64,000 bases of DNA from Panorpa germanica. Lineage: Eukaryota > Arthropoda > Insecta > Mecoptera > Panorpidae. The stretch is from positions 23,772,207 through 23,836,206 of the forward strand of contig OY783208.1 of NCBI GenBank assembly GCA_963678705.1. Reading direction: 5' to 3'. Position 1 is the stretch's first letter; each line of letters begins with the position of its first letter. The position numbers and the translations under genes are program-made. A model generated the notes under the pieces. That model made no database searches and was not told the origin of the DNA. It saw nothing but the letters and a program-made list of their open reading frames with translations. This document shows, one piece after another, positions 12,812-25,187 of this stretch.

Positions 12812-12876
<65 letters not shown>
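12812..12876. repeat. TA dinucleotide microsatellite
   Basis: About 32 uninterrupted TA units, directly abutting R1 copy d. Confidence 0.95.
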
Positions 12877-12880
<4 letters not shown>

Positions 12881-12882
12881 TA

Positions 12883-13397
12883 AATGAATGTACAACATAT
12901 TAAGTTTATTGTGTGAAAATTCGAAGTCGATTGGAGTAAAACTGTCGGAGATATAGAGTTTTAAGTCTTCACCTCTCTGGTCTGGTTTCGTCTTTCTTTG
13001 AAACTTTTAAACGCGTTTTTCTCACACTTAGCTTTTTCAGAGTCGGTGCCCTCTCTAGCTCAAAATCTACTGCACCGATCCGCAATGAAATTTTGCACAC
13101 TTCTTTCTTTACATAAATGCCGAGGTAACGCTGTCGAGTTACTTAACAGGGTGTACTGCAGGAACTTATCAACTAATGAAATCATTTTGGTTTTTTGATT
13201 TCAGATAATCCAGTGATGAGTTATGAGGGACACCGCAATGAAACTTTTTTTTGTGACGTCACCGGAGATTCGCTGTCAATGGCTCATTTCTTGATATTTA
13301 TTTATGAAAAGTATTCTTTAAATGTTATTTTATCATGTAGTAATTATAGAAATAATTATATATTAACTGTGTCGTCAAAAAGCATTATCGAAAATAT
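12883..13397 (-). repeat. R1 copy d
   Basis: Near full-length R1 abutting a TA microsatellite and lying just upstream of the orcokinin promoter, with intact TGACGTCA about 450 bp from the predicted start. Confidence 0.85.
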
Positions 13398-13674
13398 GCT
13401 ACACAACTGTCGGTCTTACTACATACGCGCATGCGCACTTCCACTCTAGTAGTAACAGATTTGTCCAGAAGCAGCCACACCTCGTACAACTCAAAAAAAC
13501 TGTCCTTAACTCATAAAGCTCGCTTCCCCCACCACTGTCCACTTAAACACAGCACTTACACCACGTTTCCCCCACTCCTTGCGTAACTACATAACTATAC
13601 TTCACTCGTTCCCCCTCCACTTGACTGACGCCGTGGCGTATGCAACACGCATGACTCCGTGGCAGATGGTTTTG
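13398..13674. other. Unique upstream flank of orcokinin
   Basis: Non-repeat DNA between an R1 copy and the TATA box, notably C-rich on the plus strand and more GC-rich than its surroundings. It probably holds the proximal promoter. No coding frame is supported. Confidence 0.45.
13427..13436. promoter_or_regulatory. NRF1/Ewg-like palindrome upstream of orcokinin
   Basis: GCGCATGCGC is a perfect match to the consensus bound by the NRF1 / Erect wing family. It lies about 280 bp upstream of the predicted start, in the non-repeat GC-richer stretch 13400-13680. The same core occurs inside repeat R5, so the site may be incidental. Confidence 0.35.
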
Positions 13675-13711
13675 TATAAAAACTTTGAAATTTATGGAGA
13701 AAATTCATTCT
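13675..13711 (+). promoter_or_regulatory. Orcokinin core promoter: TATA box and initiator
   Basis: TATAAA at 13675-13680 and an arthropod-type initiator TTCATTC (A at 13707) about 32 bp downstream, which is the usual TATA-to-start spacing. The predicted 5' UTR is about 117 nt before ATG 13824. Inferred from spacing only. Confidence 0.6.
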
Positions 13712-13823
13712 GCGTTTAAAATTCAACACCAGTTGATCAACTAGAGGAAGACCAAGACCTTCAGGTAGTCACTCAGAGTGTTCAGTTCCTCCTCAAGAAT
13801 TCCACAAGAAGCACAGCTTGGAG

Positions 13824-13895
13824 ATGGTCCCCTTCATGGCTAAATTGTTTGTAGTTTCGCTGGCGATTGTTGGACTGCATTGTCAATCGAACAAG
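13824..13895 (+). CDS. Orcokinin exon 1: signal peptide
   Basis: Reads 24 codons from ATG 13824: a short start, a hydrophobic core (KLFVVSLAIVGLHC) and then QSNK, followed by the donor AAG|gtcagt. This is a classical secretory signal peptide with probable cleavage just after the HC pair. A second in-frame ATG is at 13836. An upstream ATG at 13694 lies before the predicted transcription start, so it should not interfere. The exon ends in phase 0 and joins the exon at 33085, also phase 0. It is too short to appear as an ordinary ORF. It was recognised from its position downstream of a TATA box, its hydrophobicity and the phase match to the orcokinin exons. Confidence 0.8.
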
Positions 13896-14034
13896 GTCAG
13901 TTAAAAAAATATTTCTAATTAAATTTTCTATTTATTTCATGTTGGTGTAGTTTCGAAGTTATGTTGTAGTTTTATGGGGTCATTCAATACTCAGATAACT
14001 CGTAAATGCAATTAGTTGTTTTAAAAGTGGTCTA

Positions 14035-14435
14035 TTATATTTTTGATTCGCGAAATATAGATGACGATACTATACAGCAGGTTAAATATTATCAAAAAAA
14101 CCATGTTTTTTTATGTTTAAATCGTTTTATGTAAGTAACTATAAACGCGAATCAAAATCTAAAGCTGCAATTAGTTAGATGAATAACGTATCTACATTTT
14201 AAGCTTTCTTCCACTGACTTTTAATGAGTTGGAACCGCAAAAATAAGTTTTGAAAATGAATATTGCTATATTTTCTAGTTAAATTCCAATTTTTATATGA
14301 CTGGTAACATTTCTAAGGGTTTGTTAACTTACCCTTAAGACTTAAAAATATATAGAGTATTCGATAATATCCCAGTTTTTTAGATAATATTTCGCGAGTC
14401 AAAAATGGCCAAGTATCGTTTCACTTTAAGACCTT
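14035..14435 (+). mobile_element. R6 MITE copy, both ends
   Basis: Left TTGATTCGCGAAATAT and right ATATTTCGCGAGTCAA are inverted matches, and the right end extends to AATGGCCAAGTATCGTTTCA, the complement of the left end at 9218. About 400 bp, AT-rich, no coding frame: a TIR-type MITE in orcokinin intron 1. Confidence 0.75.
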
Positions 14436-15154
14436 TAATGTAACGAAAAAACTGAAAATTGTAAAGAGATAGAAAGTTAAAATTTGGTTTTTATATTAAT
14501 TTTGTTATCGAATTTAAAATACGAATAAAAAATCATAAATTTTGTGAAATATGTTTATTAAATAAATAATTTTAATTCTTTGAATCCAATAAAATATTTT
14601 GACGTTTTGGCGACACAGTGGGCGAGAGTATTAGTTGATTTTCTTTCTGAAACCTAAATTATTGAACATGGTAGACATTTGAGAATATATTACATAAAAA
14701 ATCTAATGTGAAACCTATCTAAAATAAATTTTAGAACAAGGTATTGAGAAACTTTCCTTATTAATTTCCATAACATGCATTTTCTTTTCTTAATATTTAC
14801 TTGATATTAACTTTTGATAGTTATTAGCACTAGATACAATACATACATTTACAAACATTTATAAAACATAATTTAAAATCTATAAACACGAGTATGGGTG
14901 TTTAAAATAAAGAGATTAAATTAGATCCATTGATGAAGTCAATAAGGTGCTGGCAAATATCTGCTTGTAGTCTTTAGGCGCATTACAGTTTTGTCTGTGC
15001 GATGGAGCATTAAAGAATAATATGCTTTGGTTTGGTATAGACAAAAAATCATCTTGAAAAAGTTCTTAAATTTAATACGCAATTGTCTATTAAATTTGTG
15101 TTAATACTACTTGTAAGAATACTTTTAGCAGTATGGTTGTCGGCAGCATAGGGA

Positions 15155-15948
15155 TTGTGTCCTATGTCTTAATTTCTATAAAAGTGTACTACATATTGAT
15201 AAAGTGGGTTACTAGAACTCCTTATATGTTAGGAGAATTTTCACCGAATTTCGTTTGATTGCATTTATGAGTTATCTGAGTATTGAACTAGACACTCATT
15301 AGACAATCTTTTAGACACGATTGTTTTAAGAACATATTTTTGCGTTCGAAAAAGTCTTCCATCGGCTAGAATTTATGACAAAATAAAAAACGTAAAAGTA
15401 AATCTTATAAAATGGACCTTAAGCTATCTGGTCCATTATCTTATTTATCTCAAACTAAGCCCTATTCCACGATGCGTGAAGATTCAAAATGGCTTACATC
15501 TTCTTTCTAACTTGAGTTCGAACTTGAGACTTTAGGAGATATTAACAATTAAAAAAGTCATTTTGTCTCTTTAATTATTAAAGGGATTCAACATTGTACA
15601 CATTCCAAATGCATGTGACATCACAACCTGACAGCTCATAAATTTCTGCTATATGTATTTATATATCAAAATATCAAATATTATTTACAGCTATTTCAAG
15701 GAACAATAAAATTTCAATATTATGTCTGCCGTAACAGGGTTAAATAAAATAAAAACTTATTATTCTTTGCGTACTTGATACACAGGACTACCAACAGCTA
15801 CTGACCTATCCCACTACATATTACGTCATAAATATGGCCGACATTTCCAGCGCTAAAACTACAATTCAAATTTTTAATTGCTATATTTCTGTCAACATTT
15901 AGATATTTAATAAAATAAACACGCCAATACACATTTATTAACATCTAG
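15155..15948 (-). repeat. R3 copy with an insertion
   Basis: Reverse R3. The interval 15237-15531 is foreign and flanked by TTAGGAGA on both sides. Confidence 0.8.
15237..15531. mobile_element. 295-bp insertion with 8-bp duplication in R3
   Basis: TTAGGAGA occurs at 15229-15236 and 15532-15539, and the R3 sequence is continuous if the insert and one copy are removed. An 8-bp duplication is typical of hAT-type DNA elements, but no terminal inverted repeat is seen. Confidence 0.5.
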
Positions 15949-15949
15949 C

Positions 15950-16615
15950 TTCAGAGAAATACCCAAGATCACTGTAGTATACTTTCAAAAGCCATAAAAA
16001 ATATATTTTTCCAACAATTAACACTTTCTCAAAAGAACAAGTCTTATAAAGTAATAATAGTAAATTTCCCGAAAGTAAAACACTTCCAAAAAGTTTCTTT
16101 CTTAATAAAAATGACCAAGGTAACAATAACACCAAAGGAAAATGAAGAATCCGTTGAAAAACTGAAAAACATTATAATTGTTGAAAAGGAAAAGTCCTAG
16201 TGGCGCGTCGTTATATGCCACGCATCACTGACGCGGCTAAAAAGTTTCCAAATTCATTTAGTTAGATTTATTTTAACTGTCTACGAAGAGGGAGAAAGGG
16301 GGGAGGGAAGTAAATTGAGTTAAGGAGATTTTATTGAAGGGACCTGGATAATTCTTGCGGGTAACAGAAGGAAGTTGAAATCTGCAGGAATTTGAAGATA
16401 GATCCGTGCTGTTGAATAGAGAGTCCATGTAATTTAATTATTAAAAAGTCTTCATAATGTTAAAAACCATTTCTATAATACCGGTATCTTATAAATTAAT
16501 AAGAGATTGAGGTTATGTATTCGTAGATTGTATTTTTTAGACTCTGGCCTTTGAATTATATAAATTACTTAGCGAAAAAGCATGCTTACTAACTTCAAAT
16601 TTGGTGATTTTGGCA
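15950..16615. other. Orcokinin intron 1, no feature seen
   Basis: No repeat match within the window and no credible frame. Confidence 0.4.
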
Positions 16616-16619
16616 ACCA

Positions 16620-16800
16620 TCTTAAAATCAGTTTTCTTGCAATATCTCCTTACTAGTGCGTCCTATGATAAAAATAGTTATTATCAATTTTATAGAGGAC
16701 TAAATTTCCTAAAATTTCTGTATACAACATTTTCTTGTATGTCTGATAGATATTGAGCTACACCGCCATAAAGTCGACCACTTCACTGAAACCATTTTGT
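16620..16800 (+). repeat. R11 copy
   Basis: GCAATATCTCCTTACTAGTG to GACCACTTCACTGAAACC, the same order as 44780-44945. Confidence 0.75.
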
Positions 16801-17289
16801 TTCCACAACCGTTGCTATTTGCGATTCTCATTAAAATTTCAGTGTTGATTCTCGGAACTAAAAATGCTTTTAAAGTGAGGTTAGTTGTCAAGAATTTGTA
16901 GGTTATTTACATTCGTTGTTAGATATAAACGTCATTGTCGTTAAGCACGTCCTTATGTGTATTTAAAGATGCTTATAGTCAATCAATATCGTTTAAATAT
17001 TCACGAAGAAGTTTAACTTTCTTTTGAAGTCCAATTGACATAAGTAGTTTTTTGTCTCTTGTCTATCGTGGTGATGTTTTGTTTGGACAACGGCTCCCAG
17101 TGCTCCCGCCCCGTTCCATAGGACGTATAGTGTTTCTTTTCTTCTTTTGTTAGGTTTTCATGGAAAGTGGAAACTTAATAAACATGTATGTACAATTGGA
17201 AAGTAGGGGACTTTGATTGAAAAGTTTGTGGACTTTTATAACGCGGATATTTGTATGCGGTTTCACTATAACGCGGGTTCTGACAGTGC

Positions 17290-18041
17290 GAATTAAATAT
17301 TTTGATGGAACTTATCTTAAAAACTAAAATATATATATTTATATCTTCCCTTCTTCTTATATTATAATGTTCCAAGTGTATGTTTATAAGTTTACGGGAG
17401 TCGTATGGTGGCTCGAAAACGACTCCGCGCATTTTCCTGAAAATTATCTATTACGTAGAGTAATTTTTTTAAAGATTTTTAGCATCCCCGTATTTTCTCT
17501 GAATTTCCTGTAATTTTGGAAAAACTAAAAAAAACTTGAAATTTGGCATGTGTATTACGGTGCCCAATGCTAAAATTTTTTGAAAACTAGAAATTGAATA
17601 ATTGGCAAGGGGGGCGTTGAGAAAATTAGGGGGCGCGGTAGAAAACTCAAATTCTGGATTGTGTAATAATTGATTATGATATTAAAAGAAAAAAAAATCA
17701 AAATTCAAAAATTTTATTTGGGGCCACGGGGGCGGTTTTTGCCTAGGGTCAAAATTGTGCTAGAAAGTTGAAATTTTATATATAGGCTAACTTTGGTACC
17801 TAATTTAGGAATCGAAAAACAAAAATTCCAAATTTTGAAAAAAAGTTGCTCAAATAACGAATAAATTAAAAATATTTTATATTTTGTTGAAAAAAATATA
17901 TTTTTTTAGTCAGTTTTTTTATATGTAAAATTAATATAGAACGAGTTAAATATTTCAATTTAAAAATGGAATTAAAATTTGAAATGAAATTCAATTCACA
18001 CACAAAAGACAGTCGTCGCTTGCGACGGGGATAAACTCTAG
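17290..18041 (+). mobile_element. R7 Helitron-like element copy
   Basis: The right end has the hairpin GTCGCTTGCGAC, then 12 bases and CTAG, followed by host T (CTAG 18038-18041): the Helitron 3' signature. The body holds long T/A-rich text shared with other R7 copies. The 5' limit is uncertain. Confidence 0.6.
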
Positions 18042-18074
18042 TGTATTTATTAATGTTCTTTATACGTAGAAAAA

Positions 18075-18235
18075 CTTTCAATACTCATGCGGTACTACAT
18101 TTTAACATACGAACCCTACACTGACCTATGTTGAAACTCAAACGGACGTTTTGTGATATAACAATTGTCATTTTCTTACGATTCTTTGGGAATATGACAA
18201 ATATTGTCGTGAAAAGAAAACTACAGCAAGCGATA
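18075..18235 (+). repeat. R10 region: outer left arm
   Basis: Inverted match to 24172-24325 (shared GCGGTACTACATTTTAA in one arm and its complement in the other). Confidence 0.7.
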
Positions 18236-18469
18236 TTCGTTTCTTTTTGAAATATGTCAGATACTCAATGTTTCGATTATAACTTTTCTACTATAAAAGT
18301 TACAACAAAAAGTTACTAATAGAAATTGTATATAATTTAATCATCTACAAAAAAGTTTTTTACAAAATTTTTGTGCGACTTATAGTTTTCAAGTAAAATA
18401 GAGAAAACTTGGTACAAGATTTTGTTCAATACCGATTATTTGCTTCGGGCGTGTTCGAGGTACCGAACA

Positions 18470-18605
18470 CACATGGATTGACGACTATGACATCAAAACA
18501 TAACCTACAATGCTCAGAACGTTTATTACCGATCCTTAACAATTTTTGTCAAGTATTAATGTTATAGCAAACAAATCACTGTCATAACATCAATATGTCA
18601 AAATA
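18470..18605 (-). repeat. R4 copy
   Basis: Reverse R4 with the AACCTACAATGCTCAGAACG core. Confidence 0.75.
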
Positions 18606-18999
18606 TTTTTAGGTTATGTTTGTCGCTCTTCTTTTTGTTTCTAACTTAATATCACATTTGCATATTCCAACTGCTAGTAATTATTAATTACGTTTACTTA
18701 ATCAACTATTGAAGACATTACCTTAATAAAAATAATTAAAAAGCCGGTTTAAAAACAATATTAAATTAACATTCCAAAAGTATATGTAGTGATCAGTAGA
18801 GCACTCAGTTATCTTAGTTTATCTTCTAAACTATAACTTCCACAAAAAATTTGTAAAGAGCATTTTTGTAGACAATAAAATTATCTACAATTTTTATTAA
18901 CAACTTTTTATTGTAGCTTTTGTAATAAGAAAGTTATTAGCAAAATATATCTACAATGTATTTCAGTAAATAATATTTATATATTACTTCGGGCATGTT

Positions 19000-19135
19000 C
19001 GGGGTACCGAACGACTATGACATTAAAACACAACCTACAATGCTCAGAACGTTTTTTACCCATCATTAACAATTTTTGTCAAGTATTTATGTTATAGTGA
19101 ACAAATCACTGTCATAACCTCACTTTTATTTTATT
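19000..19135 (-). repeat. R4 copy
   Basis: Reverse R4; like the copy at 18470 it follows an R13 motif, so R13 plus R4 may travel together. Confidence 0.75.
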
Positions 19136-19633
19136 TAAACCTTGCCTAGCCCTTATCCTTTTTGCAACAAACTTAACAACGATGAAAACAAGTCACACAC
19201 AAAAAAGTTAGGTAAGGTAACAAGTTTTTTCAATGAATAGAAAACATATTATATGAAAACTTATACATAAAATGAAAATCAAGAAAATATATAAGTTTAT
19301 TTGGTTATAATGAAGTTGTACTTCGCGGTGGGGGGTGTGGCAAACGTAAGGAACAAGTTCCGGCGAAAGTGAGTGACTTGAGAAAGTTTGTTTAACTTTA
19401 TTATACCCAGAGTTCTGTGCGGTATGAAATAAGAACCTGAAGAATTGTTGCGTAATGATGTTAGACATTTTGAATGGGTTAGAAGTTGTCAAACCTTGCT
19501 CGTAATTAGATAAAGTTAGGTTAGGTTTGCATTTGACCGATACTAGCGCTGTTTCACGCTAGAACTACAGCTTTTAACATAGTCGCCATTTTCAATCAAG
19601 TTTCGGAATAATCTGCGCGCAGAATTGTGGTAA

Positions 19634-19840
19634 CCCAGTAAACATTTTGGAGTAAATTCTACTTAATTTCTATTACATATCATGAGTTTTTTGTCTGGAA
19701 CGTGTTCGTTTTCTATTCAGTCGTTCATAGGAAAGGCCCTTTTTATGAGCTACAGACATCGCAACGACGGTTCACTGCTGAATTAAAAGCGAGGTCGGTT
19801 TATGATTTATGACCGGAGTTATAAACTTGACACTAGCAGG
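19634..19840 (+). repeat. R10 arm with CCCAGTAAACA terminus
   Basis: CCCAGTAAACATTTTGGAGT at 19634-19653 starts a 200-bp stretch inverted at 23705-23911. A lone terminus is also at 4531-4549. Confidence 0.75.
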
Positions 19841-19849
19841 GGTATAAAA

Positions 19850-20975
19850 CTTAATGGAATTCTACTTTTTAGAGTCTACAAAATATAAATATTTAAATGA
19901 AGAAATAAATAGATGTAATCTTTAGTACGGATCGTGATTTTTTTAATGAATATTATTCATCTTCAACAATACTCGTTATATTAGTTTTTTACATTGTTTT
20001 GGTGATTCAAAAATTCACGATCGGCAGGTCTGCGTTAGGTTTAAAACCTCTGTCTTACCATCGCTGCTTAAAGTATTCGTTTAAACACATTATATTCGGA
20101 GATTGAGGGAGATAGCGTCTGTCTATTACCATTAAAGAAATATTTGTTGAAAAAGGATAGCATATACTTTAAACATACTGTACTGAACGAAATACTATAC
20201 AACCCAGTAAACAATTTGGTGAAGTGTCCTATTTAGTGACGTTCGAGTCACTCGTACAATTTTATTCTAACGCTTTACAAGTTCGAAGCAACAACACAGA
20301 AACCAATTTTAGTTAAAATTTATTCCCTACCTGTCAAGATTTTGTGAAATAAAATCTGATGTATGTAGTCTTAGCAAGTTCGTTAATAGTTCAAAAGTGG
20401 TACACAAAAGTCGCTTTTAGTTAAAATTCATTCTCTACTTGTCACAGATTTTTCATAATAATATTCTTTCTTTTTCCAACATCATTCATTAAGTATTTCT
20501 GTTCCTTTCACACATCGATATATTTTTTATAACTTCACATTCAGTTCATTTATTACAAAGTACAATTAAAGTGAGAGAGAAACGAGATGTGTTAGACAAG
20601 CAAAATATATTTTTCACCGTTACACTTGTATACTTATAAAGTATTTTGTTCAGAACAGTATGTATAAAGTATATGCTATCCTTTTTCAACAAATATTTCT
20701 TTAATGGTAATAGTCAGACGCTGTCTCCCTCCATCCCCAAATATCTATCCAGCGTTGTTAAGACAGAGCTTTTAAACCTAACGCAGAGCTGCCGATCGTA
20801 GATTTTTAAATCACCAGAACAATGTAAAAAACTAATATAACCAGAATTGTTAAAGATGAAAAATATTCATTAAAAAAATCACGATCCGTACTAAAGATTA
20901 CATCTATTTATTTCTTCATTTAAATATTTATATTTTGCAAAATCTAAAAGTAGAATCGATTAAGTTTTATACCCC
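19850..20975. repeat. R10 region: foldback, two 330-bp arms
   Basis: 19850-20190 is the reverse complement of 20645-20975 (shared AGTACGGATCGTGATTTTTT and its complement), with a spacer that begins CCCAGTAAACAATTTGG at 20203. Confidence 0.75.
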
Positions 20976-21744
20976 TGAAGTACAAGTAGCGCCAACTAGC
21001 GATAACAAATGCTCGTCCTAGCTATTATCTCTGGTCCTAGAGTCCTGTCAGTTACTAAGTTTCTTTGTGTAATATTTTGATAGTTTTGTGAAATAATATA
21101 TGTTTTAATTAGTCTTGATACTGCATTAAAAAAACAATAATATAAAATAGTGTTCAAAGAAATTATAAGTTTCTTAAATTAAATGTTTGGTAAGTACATA
21201 TTTACATATTTACATAATACATATATATTCAGTCGCCATTTTATGAAGCATCTTATATACGTTTCTTCATCTACATATATTTCAACATTTTTCATTCAGA
21301 AATTTGTTTTAATTTTTCTTTTATATTTCAGACACAAAATTAGACGGTACCCAAAAATTGTTGTAAGGAGAAATAAGAAGAACTTAATTACAAATCAAGA
21401 TTTGATCTACTGATTTGATTTGATTACTGGTAAATAAAATGGTACCCTTACAAGATATTATTTATAAGAGTTATTACTATATAAATATGTAAAGTACATT
21501 TAATTTCATTTTCAGAAACTGTCTCCTAGATAAAACTAAAGCTAAAGTTCAAGCCCAGTGTATATTCAAGTATATAGAATAGTTAGTGTATGATTATTTA
21601 ATGTTTAACAATGTAGACTAATGTTATATTGACAATTGATCAAAAATAATGCTGTAAATAAATTAAATTTAATAAAATATTAATAAAATCATATATTATA
21701 ATGTCCCAGGTGTTTGAATCTATTCTTATATGTTTATATGTTTA

Positions 21745-23570
21745 TATGTTTGGTACTGAATTTTGTATGGCAGCGCGAAAACGGCTCCATCAATGTTTTT
21801 GAAAATTTCCTATTTCGTAGAGAAAAAAATTCTAAGACTTTTAGCGTCCCCGGATTTTTCCCTGAATTTCCTGGAAACCCGTAATTTTGGAAAAACTGGA
21901 AAATTCGAAAAAATACTTTTGCAAATATCTGACGAACTAGAAAAGATTGAAAACTGAAATTTGGTGTGTGTATTGAGATTATAATTGTGCACATTTTCCA
22001 ATAGTTGGAAATTTGAAATTTGAGTTCAGTAGCGGCGCGAATTTTTGGGGGCAATGTTAGAATAGAGTTAGGACGTTCAAATTTAATATGTACGCTCGCT
22101 GTAGACAGTAATTAATGAAAAAAAATAAACAGCCCCAAATTTCCAGTGGCGGCGGGAGTTGAGACAATAAAAGCCAGAAATATTGAAAAAGAAGTATTAA
22201 AACTTTGGGTATGTATTAAGACACTAATTGTGCATGTTTGCCAATAATTGGATTACCAAAATTTTAATTCAGTAGCGGCGTGATTTTTTGGGGGCAATGT
22301 CGCAACAGAGCTAGAACGTTAAAATTTGGAACGGGGGCCATATATAAAGTGTCATTAAAGACACACTATAGAAATTTGCAACTTTCCAGAGGCGGCGGGC
22401 GCTGGGGGCCAAAAACCAGATATTTGAAATATATGGAGATGAAAGGCTATAGTTTAGAATATATATTCTTAGATACAAATAAAATAGATCCTCGTGCTAA
22501 AATTTGACAAACTTCTTCAGTAGCGGTGGTATGTGGGGGGTACTAATGCTAAAATTTAAATACAAAGCTGAAATTTAGTATGCAGATATAGATTGACATA
22601 TTTATTACGAAAATATAAAAAGAACTACATTTTCTTAAGTGCAACATTAAAGTGGGGGGTGATAAACCGAGTATAAGAACAATATAGAGGTACAACGATG
22701 ATATTTTGCATGTAGAATATTAAATAGAAGCTAAATAGTTCTCTATAAGTCAGATATTCAAATTACATTCAGTAGTAGAATTGGATTGATTTTTGGTGCG
22801 TTTGCTGTGCTGTGAAATCGAACAGGAGTGAGGGGTATAGGGGGAAATAGTTAACAGCCCCAAATATAAAAAAATAGAAAAAGTGAAAAAATAGAAACTA
22901 TGCATGTGCATATTTGCGAAAATAAATTTAACCTTAGTAGCGGCGTGAAATTGAGGAAGTGGGGGCGGGAAAAAGCTTTGCCAAAGAACTCAATTTTGAA
23001 ATTTCGATCATTTATAAAAGTAGGGGTAGATAAAGGTAGAGAGAGTTGCTACGAGCAAAATAGATTGCTATGCCTAAAATTTGACAATTTTATTTCAGGA
23101 GCGGGGATTAATGGGGAGACTAATATTATAACGTAAATATAAATACGAAATGTAGAATGTAAGATTACAGTACAGTTTTAATCATCTTATTAATAATAAA
23201 AAAAAATTCAAAATTTCAAAAATTTTATTGGGGGGCACGGGGCTGTATTTGCCGAGAGAAAAAATTGTGCTAGAAAGTTGAAATTTTGTATATAGGCTAA
23301 CCTTGGTAACTTATTTACGAATCAAAAAAAAATCCCAAATTTTGAAAAAAAGTTGGTCAAATAACGCATAAATTGAAAATATTTTTTATTTTGATAAAAA
23401 AAATATATTTTCTTAGCCAGTTTGTCTGAAAAATTAATTGTTATAATACGTATAAATAGTATGAGACGAGTTTATTTTTTATTTCAATTTAAAAATGGAA
23501 TTAAATTTTGACATGAAATTCAAGCCACACACAAAAAACAGACGTCGCTTGCGACGGGGGTAAAAGCTAG
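21745..23570 (+). mobile_element. R7 Helitron-like element, long copy with internal repeats
   Basis: 3' end GTCGCTTGCGACGGGGGTAA then GCTAG|T at 23567-23570. The interior repeats a diverged block centred on AGTAGCGGCG followed by a G run (near 22030, 22265, 22515, 22935, 23095). No replicase or helicase frame is seen, so it is non-autonomous. Confidence 0.6.
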
Positions 23571-23704
23571 TTCTTACATAAAGTTATTGTTTTTTTTCAT
23601 TATAAATTTGTTTTCTAATAAAAATCGATTTTATTTTTCAAAATAAATACTCTGTTTAAACTTCCCGCTTAATTTTAATGTAATTTCTCTGTCCAATCAC
23701 AGCA

Positions 23705-24325
23705 GGGTTTAAATTATAATTTATAACTCCGGTCATAAATCATAAACCGACTCCGCTTTTAATTCACCAGTGAACCGTCGTTGCAATGTCTGTAGCTCAT
23801 AAATAGGCCATTTCCTATGAACGAGTGAATAGAAAACGAACACGTTCCAGACAAAAAATTCATGATATGTAATCGAAATTAAGTAGAATTTACTCCAAAA
23901 TGTTTACTGGGAAGTATAACGGTGAAAAATATATTTTACTTGTCTAACCGCATCTCGTTTCTCTCTCACTTTGGAATGAAAATGAACTAAACAAATATAT
24001 ATCCTAGTGTGAAAGAAACAACTGCTACTTAATGAATGATGTTGGAAAAAGAAAGAATATTATTATGAAAAACTAACACAAAATCTGTGACATGTAGAGA
24101 ACTTGTAAAGCGTTAGAATAGAATTGTACGAGTGACTCGAACTTCACCAAATTGTTTACTGGGAATTTTCTTTGCACGATAATATTTGTCATATTCCCAA
24201 AGAATCGTAAGAAAATGACCATTGTTATATCACAAAACGTGCGTTTCCGTTTCAACATAGATCGGTGTCGATAAAAATACAAATCCTAACTTCAAAATCT
24301 TAAAATGTAGTACCGCAAGGAGTAT
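23705..24325 (-). repeat. R10 region: right arms
   Basis: 23705-23911 mirrors 19634-19840, 23912-24163 mirrors 20203-20640 in part, and 24172-24325 mirrors 18075-18235. Termini ACTCCAAAATGTTTACTGGG (23892-23911) and TTCACCAAATTGTTTACTGG (24143-24162) are the complements of the left ones. Confidence 0.7.
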
Positions 24326-24691
24326 TAAAACTATTTCAACGTATAAACGAGATTATCTTTTTGTCTCTATTTCAATAAAACAAAACCTTTGTTTCGTAAA
24401 AGCGTTACTATTTTTGTGAAATACTTTTTAATTTCCGTAACCCCGTATCTATTTTATTACCACTTAAATATTAAACTATTATTGGTAAAAGCATGAAAAA
24501 CAAAATGGCGGCCTTGTCATAAATATTTCGATGTCGACATCGCGTCTGATATTATAGGTTATGTTCAAGATTTGTTAATTTTTAATCACTTCAAGTAATT
24601 TTGATTACGCTGTTCAAACAATTATGAATTAATAATTGTGTTTAAGGGAATACTCGCAATCGGGACTTACGAAAATGATGTAACGTTTTAA

Positions 24692-25187
24692 TACGAATGT
24701 ACAACATATTAAGTTTATTGTGTGAAAATTTGAAGTCGATTGGAGTAAAACTGTCGGAGATATAGAGTTTTAAATCTTGACCTCTCTGGTCTGGTTTCGT
24801 CTTTCTTTGAAACTTTTAAACGCGTTTTTCTCACACTTAGCTTTTTCAGAGTCCAGCTCAAAATCTACTGCACCGATCCGCAATGAAATTTTGCACACTC
24901 TTTCTTTACATAGATGCCGAGGTAACGCTGACGAGTTACTTAACAGGGTGTCCTGCAGAAACTTATCAACTAATGAAATCATTTTGGTTTTTTGTTTTCA
25001 AATAATCCAGTGATGAGTTATGAGTTACTTTTTGTGACGTCACCGGAGATTCGCTGTCAATGGCTCATTTCTTGATATTTATTTATGAAAATTTCACAAA
25101 GTATTCTTTAAATGTTATTTTATCATGTAGTAATTATAGAAATAATTATATATTAACTGTGTCGTCAAAAAACATTTCTAAAAATAT
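24692..25187 (-). repeat. R1 copy e
   Basis: R1 with small internal deletions, paired in opposite orientation with copy f some 400 bp away. Confidence 0.85.
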
